The notes under the pieces: model-generated
Database searches by the model: none
What the model was told of the DNA's origin: nothing
The model's input: only the letters and a program-made list of their open reading frames with translations
Program-made: the position numbers and the translations under genes
Shown here: in pieces, positions 55,074 to 64,000 of the stretch
Layout: every line of letters begins with the position of its first letter
How positions within the stretch are numbered: the stretch's first letter is position 1
Assembly (NCBI GenBank): GCA_013376735.1
Contig: VINJ01000001.1
Span: forward strand, 1,240,001-1,304,000
Source of the DNA: a bacterium Scap17
GTDB lineage: Bacteria > Pseudomonadota > Gammaproteobacteria > Pseudomonadales > Halomonadaceae
Direction: 5' to 3'
Length of the DNA stretch: 64,000 nucleotides

Positions 55074-55520
55074 ATGCAGGTCAAGAAAGCCTATGTGGCT
55101 GACCTAAAAGCACTCCATGCCGAGTGCGGGTCCAATTATCTGCGCCTCACGCGCATCCTCGGCAAGGCCGAGGCCGGTGACAGCTTCGCCTTCCCGCTGG
55201 CGGGCAATCAGGGCCACTTCGGCACGCTGCTGCTCGAGGTGGTCGAATGCGCGCCCTATACCACCATGGTCACGGTCGCCCAGACCGGCGTGCTGGACCA
55301 CATCATCGATTCGCCGCGCATGAGCGTGCATCTGTACCACGACGTGCGCATGGCGGAGGTCACCGACTTTCAGCGCCAGCGTCACTTCTCAGGGCGCAAT
55401 CGTTACCCGAATCCGCGCATGCACCAGCCGGATGAAAAGCTTCAGCTCAATCGCTTTCTCGGCGAATGGCTGACCCATGCCCGCGCCTTCGGGCAGGCGG
55501 ATGTGCCGGAGTTGCCGTGA
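55074..55520 (+). CDS. DUF1249 family protein (YqiB-like)
   Basis: 148 residues: KKAYVADLKALHAECGSNYLRL, TTMVTVAQTG, SPRMSVHLYHDVRMAEVTDFQRQRHF, then RNRYPNPRMHQPDEKLQLNRFLGEWL is the DUF1249 signature. Cytoplasmic. Conserved beside nudF and cpdA in Gammaproteobacteria, function unknown. AAGGAGA lies upstream of the start. Confidence 0.88.
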   Translation: MQVKKAYVADLKALHAECGSNYLRLTRILGKAEAGDSFAFPLAGNQGHFGTLLLEVVECAPYTTMVTVAQTGVLDHIIDSPRMSVHLYHDVRMAEVTDFQRQRHFSGRNRYPNPRMHQPDEKLQLNRFLGEWLTHARAFGQADVPELP

Positions 55521-55579
55521 CGTTTGGGGCTGGCGTGGCGCACAGGCGCTGACACCCGGTGGATTACCCGTCTTGATTG

Positions 55580-55614
55580 ACAGAACCGCGATGGCCCGGC
55601 CTCGCGGTTCTGTT
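55580..55614 (+). terminator. Hairpin between DUF1249 gene and cpdA
   Basis: ACAGAACCGCGA pairs with TCGCGGTTCTGT around a ten-base loop, then TCATTT. This also argues against an upstream cpdA start. Confidence 0.7.
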
Positions 55615-55639
55615 CATTTCCCTGCTGCTCGAGAGACCG

Positions 55640-56386
55640 ATGCGACTGATTCAGATAAGTGATTGCCATCTACGCGCCGACCCTGATGCGCGTTCACGGC
55701 TGGGCTTCCCCTGGCGTCAGCTGGAGGCGGTGATGGCGCATGCCTCGCGCCTGCGGCCCGATATCCTGCTGGTGACCGGGGATGTCAGCCAGGACGAGAG
55801 CCCTGCCTCCTATCGCATGGCGGCAGAGCTGTTCGATGGCCTGGGCTGCCCTTGGTTCTGGCTCGCGGGCAACCACGATCATCCTGAATTCATGCAGGAG
55901 CTGCGTCCCTTCCATCACGAGCTGGATCTGGGCGACTGGCGACTGCTGTGTCTGGATTCGCGCGTCACCGGGCAGGCGGGAGGAGAGCTTGGCGAGGAGC
56001 AGTTGAGCGAGCTTGCACAGTCACTGGCGCTGTCCGTCGAGCTGGACCCGCGTCCGGTCCTGCTGGCCATGCATCATCATCCGCTGCCGATCGGCTCGGA
56101 CTGGATGGATGCGCTGGGCCTTGCCGACCGCGATGCGCTGTGGGAAACGCTGCGCCCATACCCGCAGGTGCGGGCCGTGCTGTGTGGGCATATCCATCAG
56201 GCCTTCACGCAACTCATGCCGTGTGGGCAGGGCAGTGTGGCCGTCTATGGCGTTCCCTCCACCTCCGATCAGTTCGCTCCGCTGAGCCATGATTTCGCCG
56301 TGGATGAGGCGGCGCGCCCCGGCCTGCGCGTGGTGGATCTCGATGGCGAGCATCTCGAGACCTGGGTGGAGCGGGTCACGCTCTAG
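55640..56386 (+). CDS. cpdA: 3',5'-cyclic-AMP phosphodiesterase CpdA-like
   Basis: 248 residues from ATG 55640. Metallophosphoesterase motifs: QISDCHLR (D-x-H), LLVTGDVSQDE (GD-x-x), WLAGNHDHPE (GNH-D), MHHHPLPIGS and CGHIHQ (GH-x-H). These are the dinuclear-metal ligands of CpdA, which hydrolyses cAMP in the cytoplasm. Context beside nudF and DUF1249 supports it. Confidence 0.88.
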   Translation: MRLIQISDCHLRADPDARSRLGFPWRQLEAVMAHASRLRPDILLVTGDVSQDESPASYRMAAELFDGLGCPWFWLAGNHDHPEFMQELRPFHHELDLGDWRLLCLDSRVTGQAGGELGEEQLSELAQSLALSVELDPRPVLLAMHHHPLPIGSDWMDALGLADRDALWETLRPYPQVRAVLCGHIHQAFTQLMPCGQGSVAVYGVPSTSDQFAPLSHDFAVDEAARPGLRVVDLDGEHLETWVERVTL

Positions 56387-56700
56387 CCAGGCTCGCAAGT
56401 AAGGGCGGGCAAGCTCGCCCCATGCGCTGCCACAGCCATAGCGTCAGCGTGAATGCCCTGGGCGCCAGCATGAATGGCCCGGTGTCATCAGTGTGGCGCA
56501 AGACCCACAGGTGTCAGGTATGTCATTTCGGTCTTAAAAGATAGTTTCTGATTCTTTGACGTTATCAAGGCAGGGCGAGTACCGTGTAACCATTCGGCGT
56601 GCTTCCTCGGGGCATCCATCTGTCGCTGACAGAGCGCGCCACTGACTTCACGGGCCGCCTCTCGGGGCGTGTCCCAACGCTCATGAGGTTGCCGCACGCG
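56387..56700. other. Intergenic region upstream of cysD
   Basis: 314 bases. A small stem GGGCG...CGCCC (about 56402-56420) follows cpdA. An AT-rich stretch at 56518-56570 probably carries the cysD promoter and CysB contacts, but I could not place them exactly. The open frame from 56599 is only an upstream extension of cysD. Confidence 0.4.
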
Positions 56701-57612
56701 ATGCTTACCCCCGAACGTCAGACCCACCTCAAGCAGCTTGAGGCCGAATCCATTCACATCATCCGTGAAGTGGCAGCGGAATTTGCCAATCCGGTCATGC
56801 TGTACTCCATCGGCAAGGATTCCGCCGTCATGCTGCACTTGGCGCGCAAGGCCTTTGCGCCGGGCGTCCCGCCGTTCCCGCTGATGCATGTCAATACCAC
56901 CTGGAAATTCCAGGAAATGATCAAGTTCCGCGATGAGATGGCGGCGGAAGTCGGCATGGAACTGATCGAGCACATCAATCAGGAAGGCGTCGAGGCGGGC
57001 ATCAACCCGTTCGACCACGGCAGCGCCAAGTACACCGACATCATGAAGACCCAGTCGCTGAAGCAGGCACTCGACAAGCACGGCTTCGATGCCGCCTTCG
57101 GTGGCGCACGTCGTGACGAGGAAGCCTCGCGGGCCAAGGAGCGCGTCTACTCCTTCCGCGATCAGTACCACCGCTGGGACCCCAAGAATCAGCGTCCGGA
57201 GCTGTGGAACATCTACAACTCCAAGATCAACAAGGGCGAGTCCATCCGCGTCTTCCCGCTCTCCAACTGGACCGAGCTGGACATCTGGCAGTACATCTAT
57301 CTTGAGTCCATCAAGATCGTGCCGCTGTACTACTCCGCAGTGCGTCCGGTGGTGAGACGTGACGGCCTCGACATCATGGTCGATGACGACCGTCTGCCGC
57401 TCAAGGAAGGCGAAGTGCCGGAAATGAAGTCCGTGCGTTTCCGTACCCTGGGCTGCTACCCGCTGACTGGCGCCGTGGAATCCACCGCCGCGACCCTGCC
57501 GGAAATCATCCAGGAAATGCTGCTGACGCGTACCAGTGAGCGCTCCGGGCGTGCCATCGATCACGACCAGGCAGGCTCGATGGAGAAGAAGAAGCGCGAA
57601 GGGTATTTCTAA
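56701..57612 (+). CDS. cysD: Sulfate adenylyltransferase subunit 2
   Basis: 303 residues from ATG 56701, the usual length. The PP-loop [17 protein letters not shown] (about 37-53) binds ATP. Also [36 protein letters not shown] and the C-terminal [25 protein letters not shown] typical of CysD. Together with CysN it makes adenosine 5'-phosphosulfate in sulfate assimilation. Confidence 0.95.
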   Translation: MLTPERQTHLKQLEAESIHIIREVAAEFANPVMLYSIGKDSAVMLHLARKAFAPGVPPFPLMHVNTTWKFQEMIKFRDEMAAEVGMELIEHINQEGVEAGINPFDHGSAKYTDIMKTQSLKQALDKHGFDAAFGGARRDEEASRAKERVYSFRDQYHRWDPKNQRPELWNIYNSKINKGESIRVFPLSNWTELDIWQYIYLESIKIVPLYYSAVRPVVRRDGLDIMVDDDRLPLKEGEVPEMKSVRFRTLGCYPLTGAVESTAATLPEIIQEMLLTRTSERSGRAIDHDQAGSMEKKKREGYF

Positions 57613-57710
57613 GGTCGCCCTAGCATTTTGCCTGCAGGCGCCGTTACACGGCGCTTGATGACCCGAACGAACAATTAGCATGATGAGTCGGCTCGCAGCC
57701 TCACGAGATA

Positions 57711-57746
57711 CTGGCTCGCGACACTGGCTCGCGACACTGGCTCGCC
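57711..57746 (+). repeat. Short tandem repeat before cysN
   Basis: A 13-base unit CTGGCTCGCGACA occurs at 57711-57723 and 57724-57736, with a partial third at 57737-57746. It lies in the cysD-cysN spacer. Confidence 0.85.
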
Positions 57747-57783
57747 ACCTCATCAGGCCCATGACAGCGGCAAGGAGAAGAGT

Positions 57784-59235
57784 GTGTCCCACGCGTCAGA
57801 CAAGATTTCCGCGGATATCGAAGCCTACCTGCAAGAACACGAGCGCAAGGACCTGCTGCGCTTCATCACCTGCGGTAGCGTTGATGACGGCAAGTCGACC
57901 CTGATCGGTCGTCTGCTGTTCGATTCCAAGCTGATCTATGAAGATCAGCTGGCCTCCATCACCCAGGCCTCCAAGACCAGCGGCACCACCGGTGACGAGG
58001 TCGATCTGGCCCTGCTGGTCGATGGCCTGCAGTCCGAGCGTGAGCAGGGCATCACCATCGATGTCGCCTATCGCTTCTTCTCGACCGACAAGCGCAAGTT
58101 CATCATCGCCGACACGCCGGGGCACGAGCAGTACACCCGCAACATGGCCACCGGCGCCTCGTCGGCAAGTCTGGCGATCATCCTGATCGACGCGCGCTAC
58201 GGCGTGCAGACCCAGACCCGTCGTCACAGCTTCATCGCCGACCTGCTGGGCATCCAGCACCTGGTGATCGCGGTCAACAAGATGGACCTGGTCGATTACT
58301 CCGAGACCCGCTTCAACGAGATCGTCGCCGAGTATCAGGAGTTCGCCAACAAGCTGAATGCACCGGACATCCGCTTCGTGCCGATGTCCGCTCTCAAGGG
58401 CGACAACGTCGTCAATCGCAGTCCGTCACTGGACTGGTACACCGTCGATGGCGTAGGGGGCCCGTCACTGCTCGAGGTGCTGGAAACCGTCGAACTGACC
58501 CACGACCAAAATCTCAGCGATCTCCGCTTCCCGGTACAGTACGTCAATCGTCCCAACCTCGATTTCCGTGGCTACTGCGGCACCCTGGCGGCCGGTGTCG
58601 TGCGTCCGGGCGACAGCGTCAAGGTGCTGCCGTCCGGCAAGACCTCGACCATCGAGCGCATCGTCACCTTCGATGGTGATCTCGAGATCGCCTATCCGGG
58701 GCAGGCCATCACCTTGACGCTTGATGATGAGATCGATATCTCGCGTGGCGACTGGCTGGTGGCGGCGGATGCCGAACTGCCACTTTCCAATGCGCTGGAA
58801 GCGGATATCGTCTGGATGCACGAGAAGCCGCTGCAGCCGGGCCGTCAGTACGATATCAAGCTGGCGACCCGCGACCTGACTGGCCAGGTCAGCGCCATCG
58901 ACTATCTCTACGACGTCAACACGCTGGAGCATCACGAGGGCGACAGCCTGGCGCTGAACGCCATTGGCCGAGTCCAGCTCGAGTTGACCCAGGCGGTGCC
59001 GGTGGATGACTACCGCTCAAGCCCGGGTACCGGCAGCTTCATCGTGATCGATCGTCTGAGTAACGTGACCGTCGGCGCGGGCATGATTCGCGGCGTGGGT
59101 CGCTCCGGCACCCAGGCCACGACCCGGCAGACCGACTGGGCCGCGTTTGAAGCCGACCTCAACGCGCTGGTGCGCAAGCACTTCCCGCACTGGGAAGCCC
59201 GTGACGTGCGCGAGTTGCTCGGCCGCACCAACTGA
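57784..59235 (+). CDS. cysN: Sulfate adenylyltransferase subunit 1 (GTPase)
   Basis: 483 residues from GTG 57784 (GGAGAAG upstream). G1 [15 protein letters not shown], the switch region [13 protein letters not shown]3 [17 protein letters not shown] and G4 VNKMDLV are intact. EF-Tu-like barrels follow. It stops without a fused APS kinase, so this is CysN and not CysNC. GTP hydrolysis drives APS synthesis by CysD. Confidence 0.95.
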   Translation: MSHASDKISADIEAYLQEHERKDLLRFITCGSVDDGKSTLIGRLLFDSKLIYEDQLASITQASKTSGTTGDEVDLALLVDGLQSEREQGITIDVAYRFFSTDKRKFIIADTPGHEQYTRNMATGASSASLAIILIDARYGVQTQTRRHSFIADLLGIQHLVIAVNKMDLVDYSETRFNEIVAEYQEFANKLNAPDIRFVPMSALKGDNVVNRSPSLDWYTVDGVGGPSLLEVLETVELTHDQNLSDLRFPVQYVNRPNLDFRGYCGTLAAGVVRPGDSVKVLPSGKTSTIERIVTFDGDLEIAYPGQAITLTLDDEIDISRGDWLVAADAELPLSNALEADIVWMHEKPLQPGRQYDIKLATRDLTGQVSAIDYLYDVNTLEHHEGDSLALNAIGRVQLELTQAVPVDDYRSSPGTGSFIVIDRLSNVTVGAGMIRGVGRSGTQATTRQTDWAAFEADLNALVRKHFPHWEARDVRELLGRTN

Positions 59236-59340
59236 TTCCATCCTGTCGCGAAAGCAGCATGGAAGTCAGCGAGATACCAACAACAACGCTGGACACGCAA
59301 TAACAACACGGCCTGCTGGAATGAAGCCGGAGAACGCAAA

Positions 59341-59375
59341 AGCCCCCATGGCCGCAAGGCGATGGGGGCTTTTTT
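59341..59375 (+). terminator. Terminator shared by cysN and hmp
   Basis: AGCCCCCAT (59341-59349) pairs with ATGGGGGCT (59362-59370), followed by five T and preceded by AAA. It can end convergent transcripts from both sides. Confidence 0.8.
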
Positions 59376-59401
59376 GCATGGCGCGGCTCACCTCTGGCGC
59401 A

Positions 59402-60619
59402 TCAGGCGACAGCCGTGTCGATGGCGAGCGGGGCGGAGGGGCCGAAGTGCTCGTGGTGACACTGGCTGAGCGGGACGCCGATACGGCTGAGGTGCTGGAT
59501 CATGCTCTGCATGAAACCATGCGGGCCGATCACGAAGGCCTGCAACGACTCGGCGCTGGCACCGGTCGTGGCGATCTGCCGCGCCAGCCAGTCGCGCTCG
59601 ATGATGCCCAGCTGCGCATGGGACGGCAGCGTCTCGGCCTGTTCGTAGCAGACTTGATAATGCAGCTGCTCGGGATATTGCACGACGAGCGTTTGCAGTG
59701 TGGCGTCGAAGGCATGCACCTCGGGATTGCGTGCCGCATGCAGGTAGATCACCTGGCGGCCCGCCGCCAGCGCCGCCGTCAGCAGCGGCAGCATCGGTGT
59801 CTGGCCGACACCGGCTGACAGCAATAGCACCGGGGCATCGGCGCTCTGCGGGGCAGCATGTTCGAAGGTCAGCTCGCCGGCCGGCGGCAGCAGCTCGATC
59901 TCGTCACCTGCCTTCAGCGCATGCAGGTACTGGCTGGACTGGCCGTAGGCCTCGCGCTTGACCGAGATGCGGCAGAAGCGCTCGTCCGGCGCATGGGACA
60001 GGCTGTAATGACGATGGATCACGCCCTGCGGTATCGTCAGGCGCATGCCGATGTACTGGCCCGGCAGGAAGGAGAACATCGGGCCTTCCACCGGCACCAG
60101 GTACAGCGAGCGAATCTCGCGGCTCTCGTCCTGTGTACGCACGATGCGAAAACGGCGCAGCCCCTGCCAGCCGCCGCGGGTAGCGGCGAAGCTGTCGTAG
60201 CGGCCCTGCTCGGCGGCGATCAGCACAGCGGCCAGTTCCCCGTAGAGGGCGCCCCAGGCATCGGCGATCTCTGGCGTGACGGTATCCCCCAGCACCTCAC
60301 CGATGGCAGCCATCAGGCACTCGCCGACGATAGGGTAGTGCTCCGGCAGGATGTTGAGCGAGACATGCTTGCTGACCACGGGCGCCAGCAGGCGGTCCAC
60401 CGCCTCACGTGAGTGGCGCGCGCCGACATAGGCGAGTACGGCGCCGGCCAGCGCACGGGCCTGGCCGCCGCTGGCCTGGTGGGTCTGGTTGAACAGCGGC
60501 TTCACCTCGGGATAGCGCTCGAACATCAGCGGATAGAAGCGCGCCGTGATGGCATTGAGATGCTCGGCGACGACGGGAGCGGTGGCGGCGATCAGGTCTT
60601 CCTGGGCGTTGGTCAGCAT
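59402..60619 (-). CDS. hmp: Flavohemoprotein nitric oxide dioxygenase
   Basis: 405 residues. Globin domain (1-138: LTNAQEDLIAATAPVVAEHLNAITARFYPLMF, with the proximal His in SKHVSLNILPEHYPIVGECL), FAD domain (about 155-265, RHYSLSHAP), NAD domain (about 270-395, VLLLSAGVGQTPMLPLL and CHHEHFGP). Converts NO and O2 to nitrate. Divergent from norR, with a sigma-54 promoter and three NorR-like sites between. Confidence 0.93.
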   Translation of the reverse strand: MLTNAQEDLIAATAPVVAEHLNAITARFYPLMFERYPEVKPLFNQTHQASGGQARALAGAVLAYVGARHSREAVDRLLAPVVSKHVSLNILPEHYPIVGECLMAAIGEVLGDTVTPEIADAWGALYGELAAVLIAAEQGRYDSFAATRGGWQGLRRFRIVRTQDESREIRSLYLVPVEGPMFSFLPGQYIGMRLTIPQGVIHRHYSLSHAPDERFCRISVKREAYGQSSQYLHALKAGDEIELLPPAGELTFEHAAPQSADAPVLLLSAGVGQTPMLPLLTAALAAGRQVIYLHAARNPEVHAFDATLQTLVVQYPEQLHYQVCYEQAETLPSHAQLGIIERDWLARQIATTGASAESLQAFVIGPHGFMQSMIQHLSRIGVPLSQCHHEHFGPSAPLAIDTAVA

Positions 60620-60652
60620 GACGATACCTCTGATTGATGTCCCTCCCTCTAT

Positions 60653-60669
60653 GGCAAGGGGCGTGCCAA
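60653..60669 (-). promoter_or_regulatory. Sigma-54 promoter of hmp
   Basis: On the minus strand TTGGCACGCCCCTTGCC matches the TGGCAC-N5-TTGC (-24/-12) consensus exactly, about 35 bases upstream of the hmp start. Confidence 0.85.
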
Positions 60670-60709
60670 CTCTCCAGGGCAGTCGTCATGCGCTCTGTAG
60701 GTCCATGAT

Positions 60710-60766
60710 GTCAAAATGACATGGTCATGTGGCGTGTCTTAATGACATCGAACGTGTCATGATGAC
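60710..60766. promoter_or_regulatory. Three NorR-type enhancer sites
   Basis: GTCAAAATGAC (60710-60720), GTCTTAATGAC (60736-60746) and GTCATGATGAC (60756-60766) each fit GT-N7-AC, the NorR half-site inverted repeat. Three sites upstream of a sigma-54 promoter is the layout known from E. coli norVW. They also lie just ahead of norR, so autoregulation is possible. Confidence 0.75.
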
Positions 60767-60812
60767 ATCAATCTTGAGCCCTCTCACACCCGATCCCCGC
60801 AAGGAGGACCGC

Positions 60813-62585
<1,773 letters not shown>

Positions 62586-62639
62586 GGCGCGAGGCAGTGT
62601 CTGGGGCGAGATGAAGTGTCTGATATGAGAAAAGAAGAC

Positions 62640-62662
62640 GGCGATGCTCATGGAGCATCGCC
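62640..62662. terminator. Terminator between norR and cmoB
   Basis: GGCGATGCTC (62640-62649) pairs perfectly with GAGCATCGCC (62653-62662) around ATG, followed by GTTCTTGT. Placed between convergent genes. Confidence 0.75.
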
Positions 62663-62725
62663 GTTCTTGTATTTCTGCTGCTGTCGGCTCTGGTGCGACG
62701 AGACGTCCGTGTCTCGCACGCCAAT

Positions 62726-63754
62726 TCAGGCGCGAGTGGCGATCAGCACCGCACGCCGAGGCGCCGGGTGGCCTTCGCGGGTCAGGCTCGGGTCAGTGGG
62801 ATCGAGGAAGTCGCTCAGCGAGTGGTAGGTCATCCAGTCGGTGGCACGCTGCTCGTCCAGGGTGGTCACGGCTTCATCGACGATGCGCACGTCCTTGAAG
62901 CCGGCGCGCTCACACCAGTGGGCCAGCGCCTGCGAGGAGGGCAGGAAATAGACATTGGGCATCGCGGCGTAGCGCTCGCCGGGCATCAGCACCGTCGTCA
63001 CGTCACCTTCCACCACCAGGGTTTCCAGCACCAGCTCGCCGCCGGGACGCAGGGTGTCACGCAGCTGGAAGAGGTGGTCCATCGGCGAGGGGCGATGATA
63101 GAGCACGCCCATCGAGAACACGGTATCGAAGGCACCCATCTTCGCCGGCACATCCTCGATGCCTACCGGCAGGAAGTGCAGGTTGCGGCCCTGGGGGTGG
63201 TCCGCGCCAATGAAGTGGCGTACGGCATGGAACTGGCAGTAGAAGCGCGGCGAAGGGTCGATCACCAGCGTGAAGGCCGCGCCTGCACCGACCATGCGCC
63301 AGCCGTGGTAGCCATTGCCGCCGCCGACATCCAGCACGCGGCGATGGGTGAGATTCGACAGGTGCGGCGCGAGACGCTGCCACTTCCAGTCGGAGCGCCA
63401 TTCGGTGTCGATATGGATTTCGTCGAGCTGATAGGGGCCCTTGCGCCACGGCATCATCGCACGCAGCAGGTTCTCGCTCTGGCGCAGCTGGCCGCTAGTC
63501 AAGCCAGTCGGAAAGCGTGCACCGACCCGATCGGCTTCCAGCTGTACTTCGCGTGCGTCGGGCAGGGCGGGCAGCTTTTCCAGCGCCCCATGCCAAGCCT
63601 TCAGGTCAGCATGGCGCTTGCGGTCCAGGCCATTGGCCAGCTGTTCAGGCAGGGCGCCCAGCCAGCGGGCGAAGCCATCGCCGACGGCGCCTGGCTCACA
63701 GGCCAGCGCGGTGAAGGCGCGGTAAAGGTCGCGGTCATACGGGGAAATGCTCAT
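62726..63754 (-). CDS. cmoB: tRNA U34 carboxymethyltransferase CmoB
   Basis: 342 residues. SAM-binding core RVLDVGGGNGYHGWRMVGAGA, preceded by WRSDWKWQRLAPHL and followed by MGVLYHRPSPMDHLFQLRDTLRPGGELVLET, are the CmoB hallmarks. It transfers a carboxymethyl group from carboxy-SAM to 5-hydroxyuridine-34 of tRNA. It lies 31 bases downstream of cmoA, which makes the carboxy-SAM. Confidence 0.94.
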   Translation of the reverse strand: MSISPYDRDLYRAFTALACEPGAVGDGFARWLGALPEQLANGLDRKRHADLKAWHGALEKLPALPDAREVQLEADRVGARFPTGLTSGQLRQSENLLRAMMPWRKGPYQLDEIHIDTEWRSDWKWQRLAPHLSNLTHRRVLDVGGGNGYHGWRMVGAGAAFTLVIDPSPRFYCQFHAVRHFIGADHPQGRNLHFLPVGIEDVPAKMGAFDTVFSMGVLYHRPSPMDHLFQLRDTLRPGGELVLETLVVEGDVTTVLMPGERYAAMPNVYFLPSSQALAHWCERAGFKDVRIVDEAVTTLDEQRATDWMTYHSLSDFLDPTDPSLTREGHPAPRRAVLIATRA

Positions 63755-63785
63755 GCGCTGGGTCGGGTCCGTGCAGGCGTAGCGG

Positions 63786-64000
63786 TCATTCGGCGGCTTT
63801 GAAGGCGACCATCGAGGCGAAATTCAGGTATTGCAGCCAGGTATGGCTGCGCTGGAAGCCGGCGCGCGCCAGGCGCTCGTGATGCGTGTTCAGGCTGTCG
63901 GGCTTCATGACGTCCTCGAGGGCCTCGCGTTTCTGGGAGATTTCCAGATCGGAGTAGCCGTTGGCGCGCTTGAAGTCATGATAGCGTTCGATCAGCCAGG
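63786..64000 (-). CDS. cmoA: Carboxy-SAM synthase CmoA (partial)
   Basis: The C-terminal about 70 residues are in the window; the stop is at 63786-63788, and the gene continues past the right edge. The tail reads ...[22 protein letters not shown]. Order cmoA-cmoB is standard. Makes carboxy-S-adenosylmethionine from SAM and prephenate. Confidence 0.85.
   Translation of the reverse strand, partial: WLIERYHDFKRANGYSDLEISQKREALEDVMKPDSLNTHHERLARAGFQRSHTWLQYLNFASMVAFKAAE

Noticed and set aside
56488-57792. A 434-codon minus-strand frame across cysD
   Set aside because: Antisense to a strongly conserved gene; composition of a shadow frame.

Overview
The window reads as part of a Gammaproteobacterial chromosome, most likely from the Halomonadaceae (Halomonas/Cobetia type). 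That guess rests on the backbone genes (cmoA/cmoB, cmoM, rsmC, a divergent greB, nudF, a DUF1249 gene, cpdA, cysDN, norR-hmp), their GC-rich codon use, and the many Halomonas-like transposases and copper genes. No rRNA, tRNA or CRISPR array was seen.

Layout. (1) 1-8033: the 3' part of a GC-rich phage or phage-tail-like module, all on the plus strand. (2) 8100-11390: AT-rich cargo (a cold-shock/zinc-ribbon/membrane protein and a KAP-family P-loop NTPase) set among second, degraded copies of the last two phage genes. (3) 11770-15330: backbone genes for a glycosyltransferase, cmoM and rsmC. (4) 15733-52671: a genomic island of about 37 kb that has split the native greB in two. Its C-terminal half is at 15391-15732 and its N-terminal half at 52672-52860, both on the minus strand. 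(5) 52860-64000: ordinary backbone with a TPR-like lipoprotein-type gene, nudF, DUF1249, cpdA, cysDN, hmp/norR, cmoB and partial cmoA.

The island. Both ends carry the inverted octamer AAAGAACC. Just inside the left end lies an inward-facing operon of two tyrosine recombinases and a small partner protein, matching the gamma-mobile-trio (GmtY/GmtZ/GmtX) arrangement. It is followed by a complete, more canonical greB that replaces the disrupted one. gmtY is itself interrupted by an IS3-family element. The cargo is: (a) an IS graveyard at 22.7-29.8 kb, where two IS110-family elements sit inside the catalytic-Asp codons of two other transposases; (b) a copper-resistance block at 29.8-42.05 kb (P-type ATPase, APC permease, lgt, copB, a multicopper oxidase with an in-frame amber codon, copRS, a cupredoxin, a DUF411 protein), with two matching MerR/CueR-type operators; (c) a c-di-GMP block at 42.4-50.9 kb (two GGDEF proteins and one LOV-GGDEF-EAL protein), with a broken mazEF-type pair, an orphan serine resolvase and two copies of a structured, terminator-ended RNA-like element; (d) an AT-rich unknown gene (51334-52584) abutting the right end.

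How it fits together. The recombinase trio probably moved the island into greB, and the carried greB keeps that function. Copper genes and light- or ligand-sensing c-di-GMP enzymes are the adaptive payload. The unknown right-end gene, the KAP NTPase locus outside the island and a possible brxA relic inside it are the best candidates for phage-defence functions.
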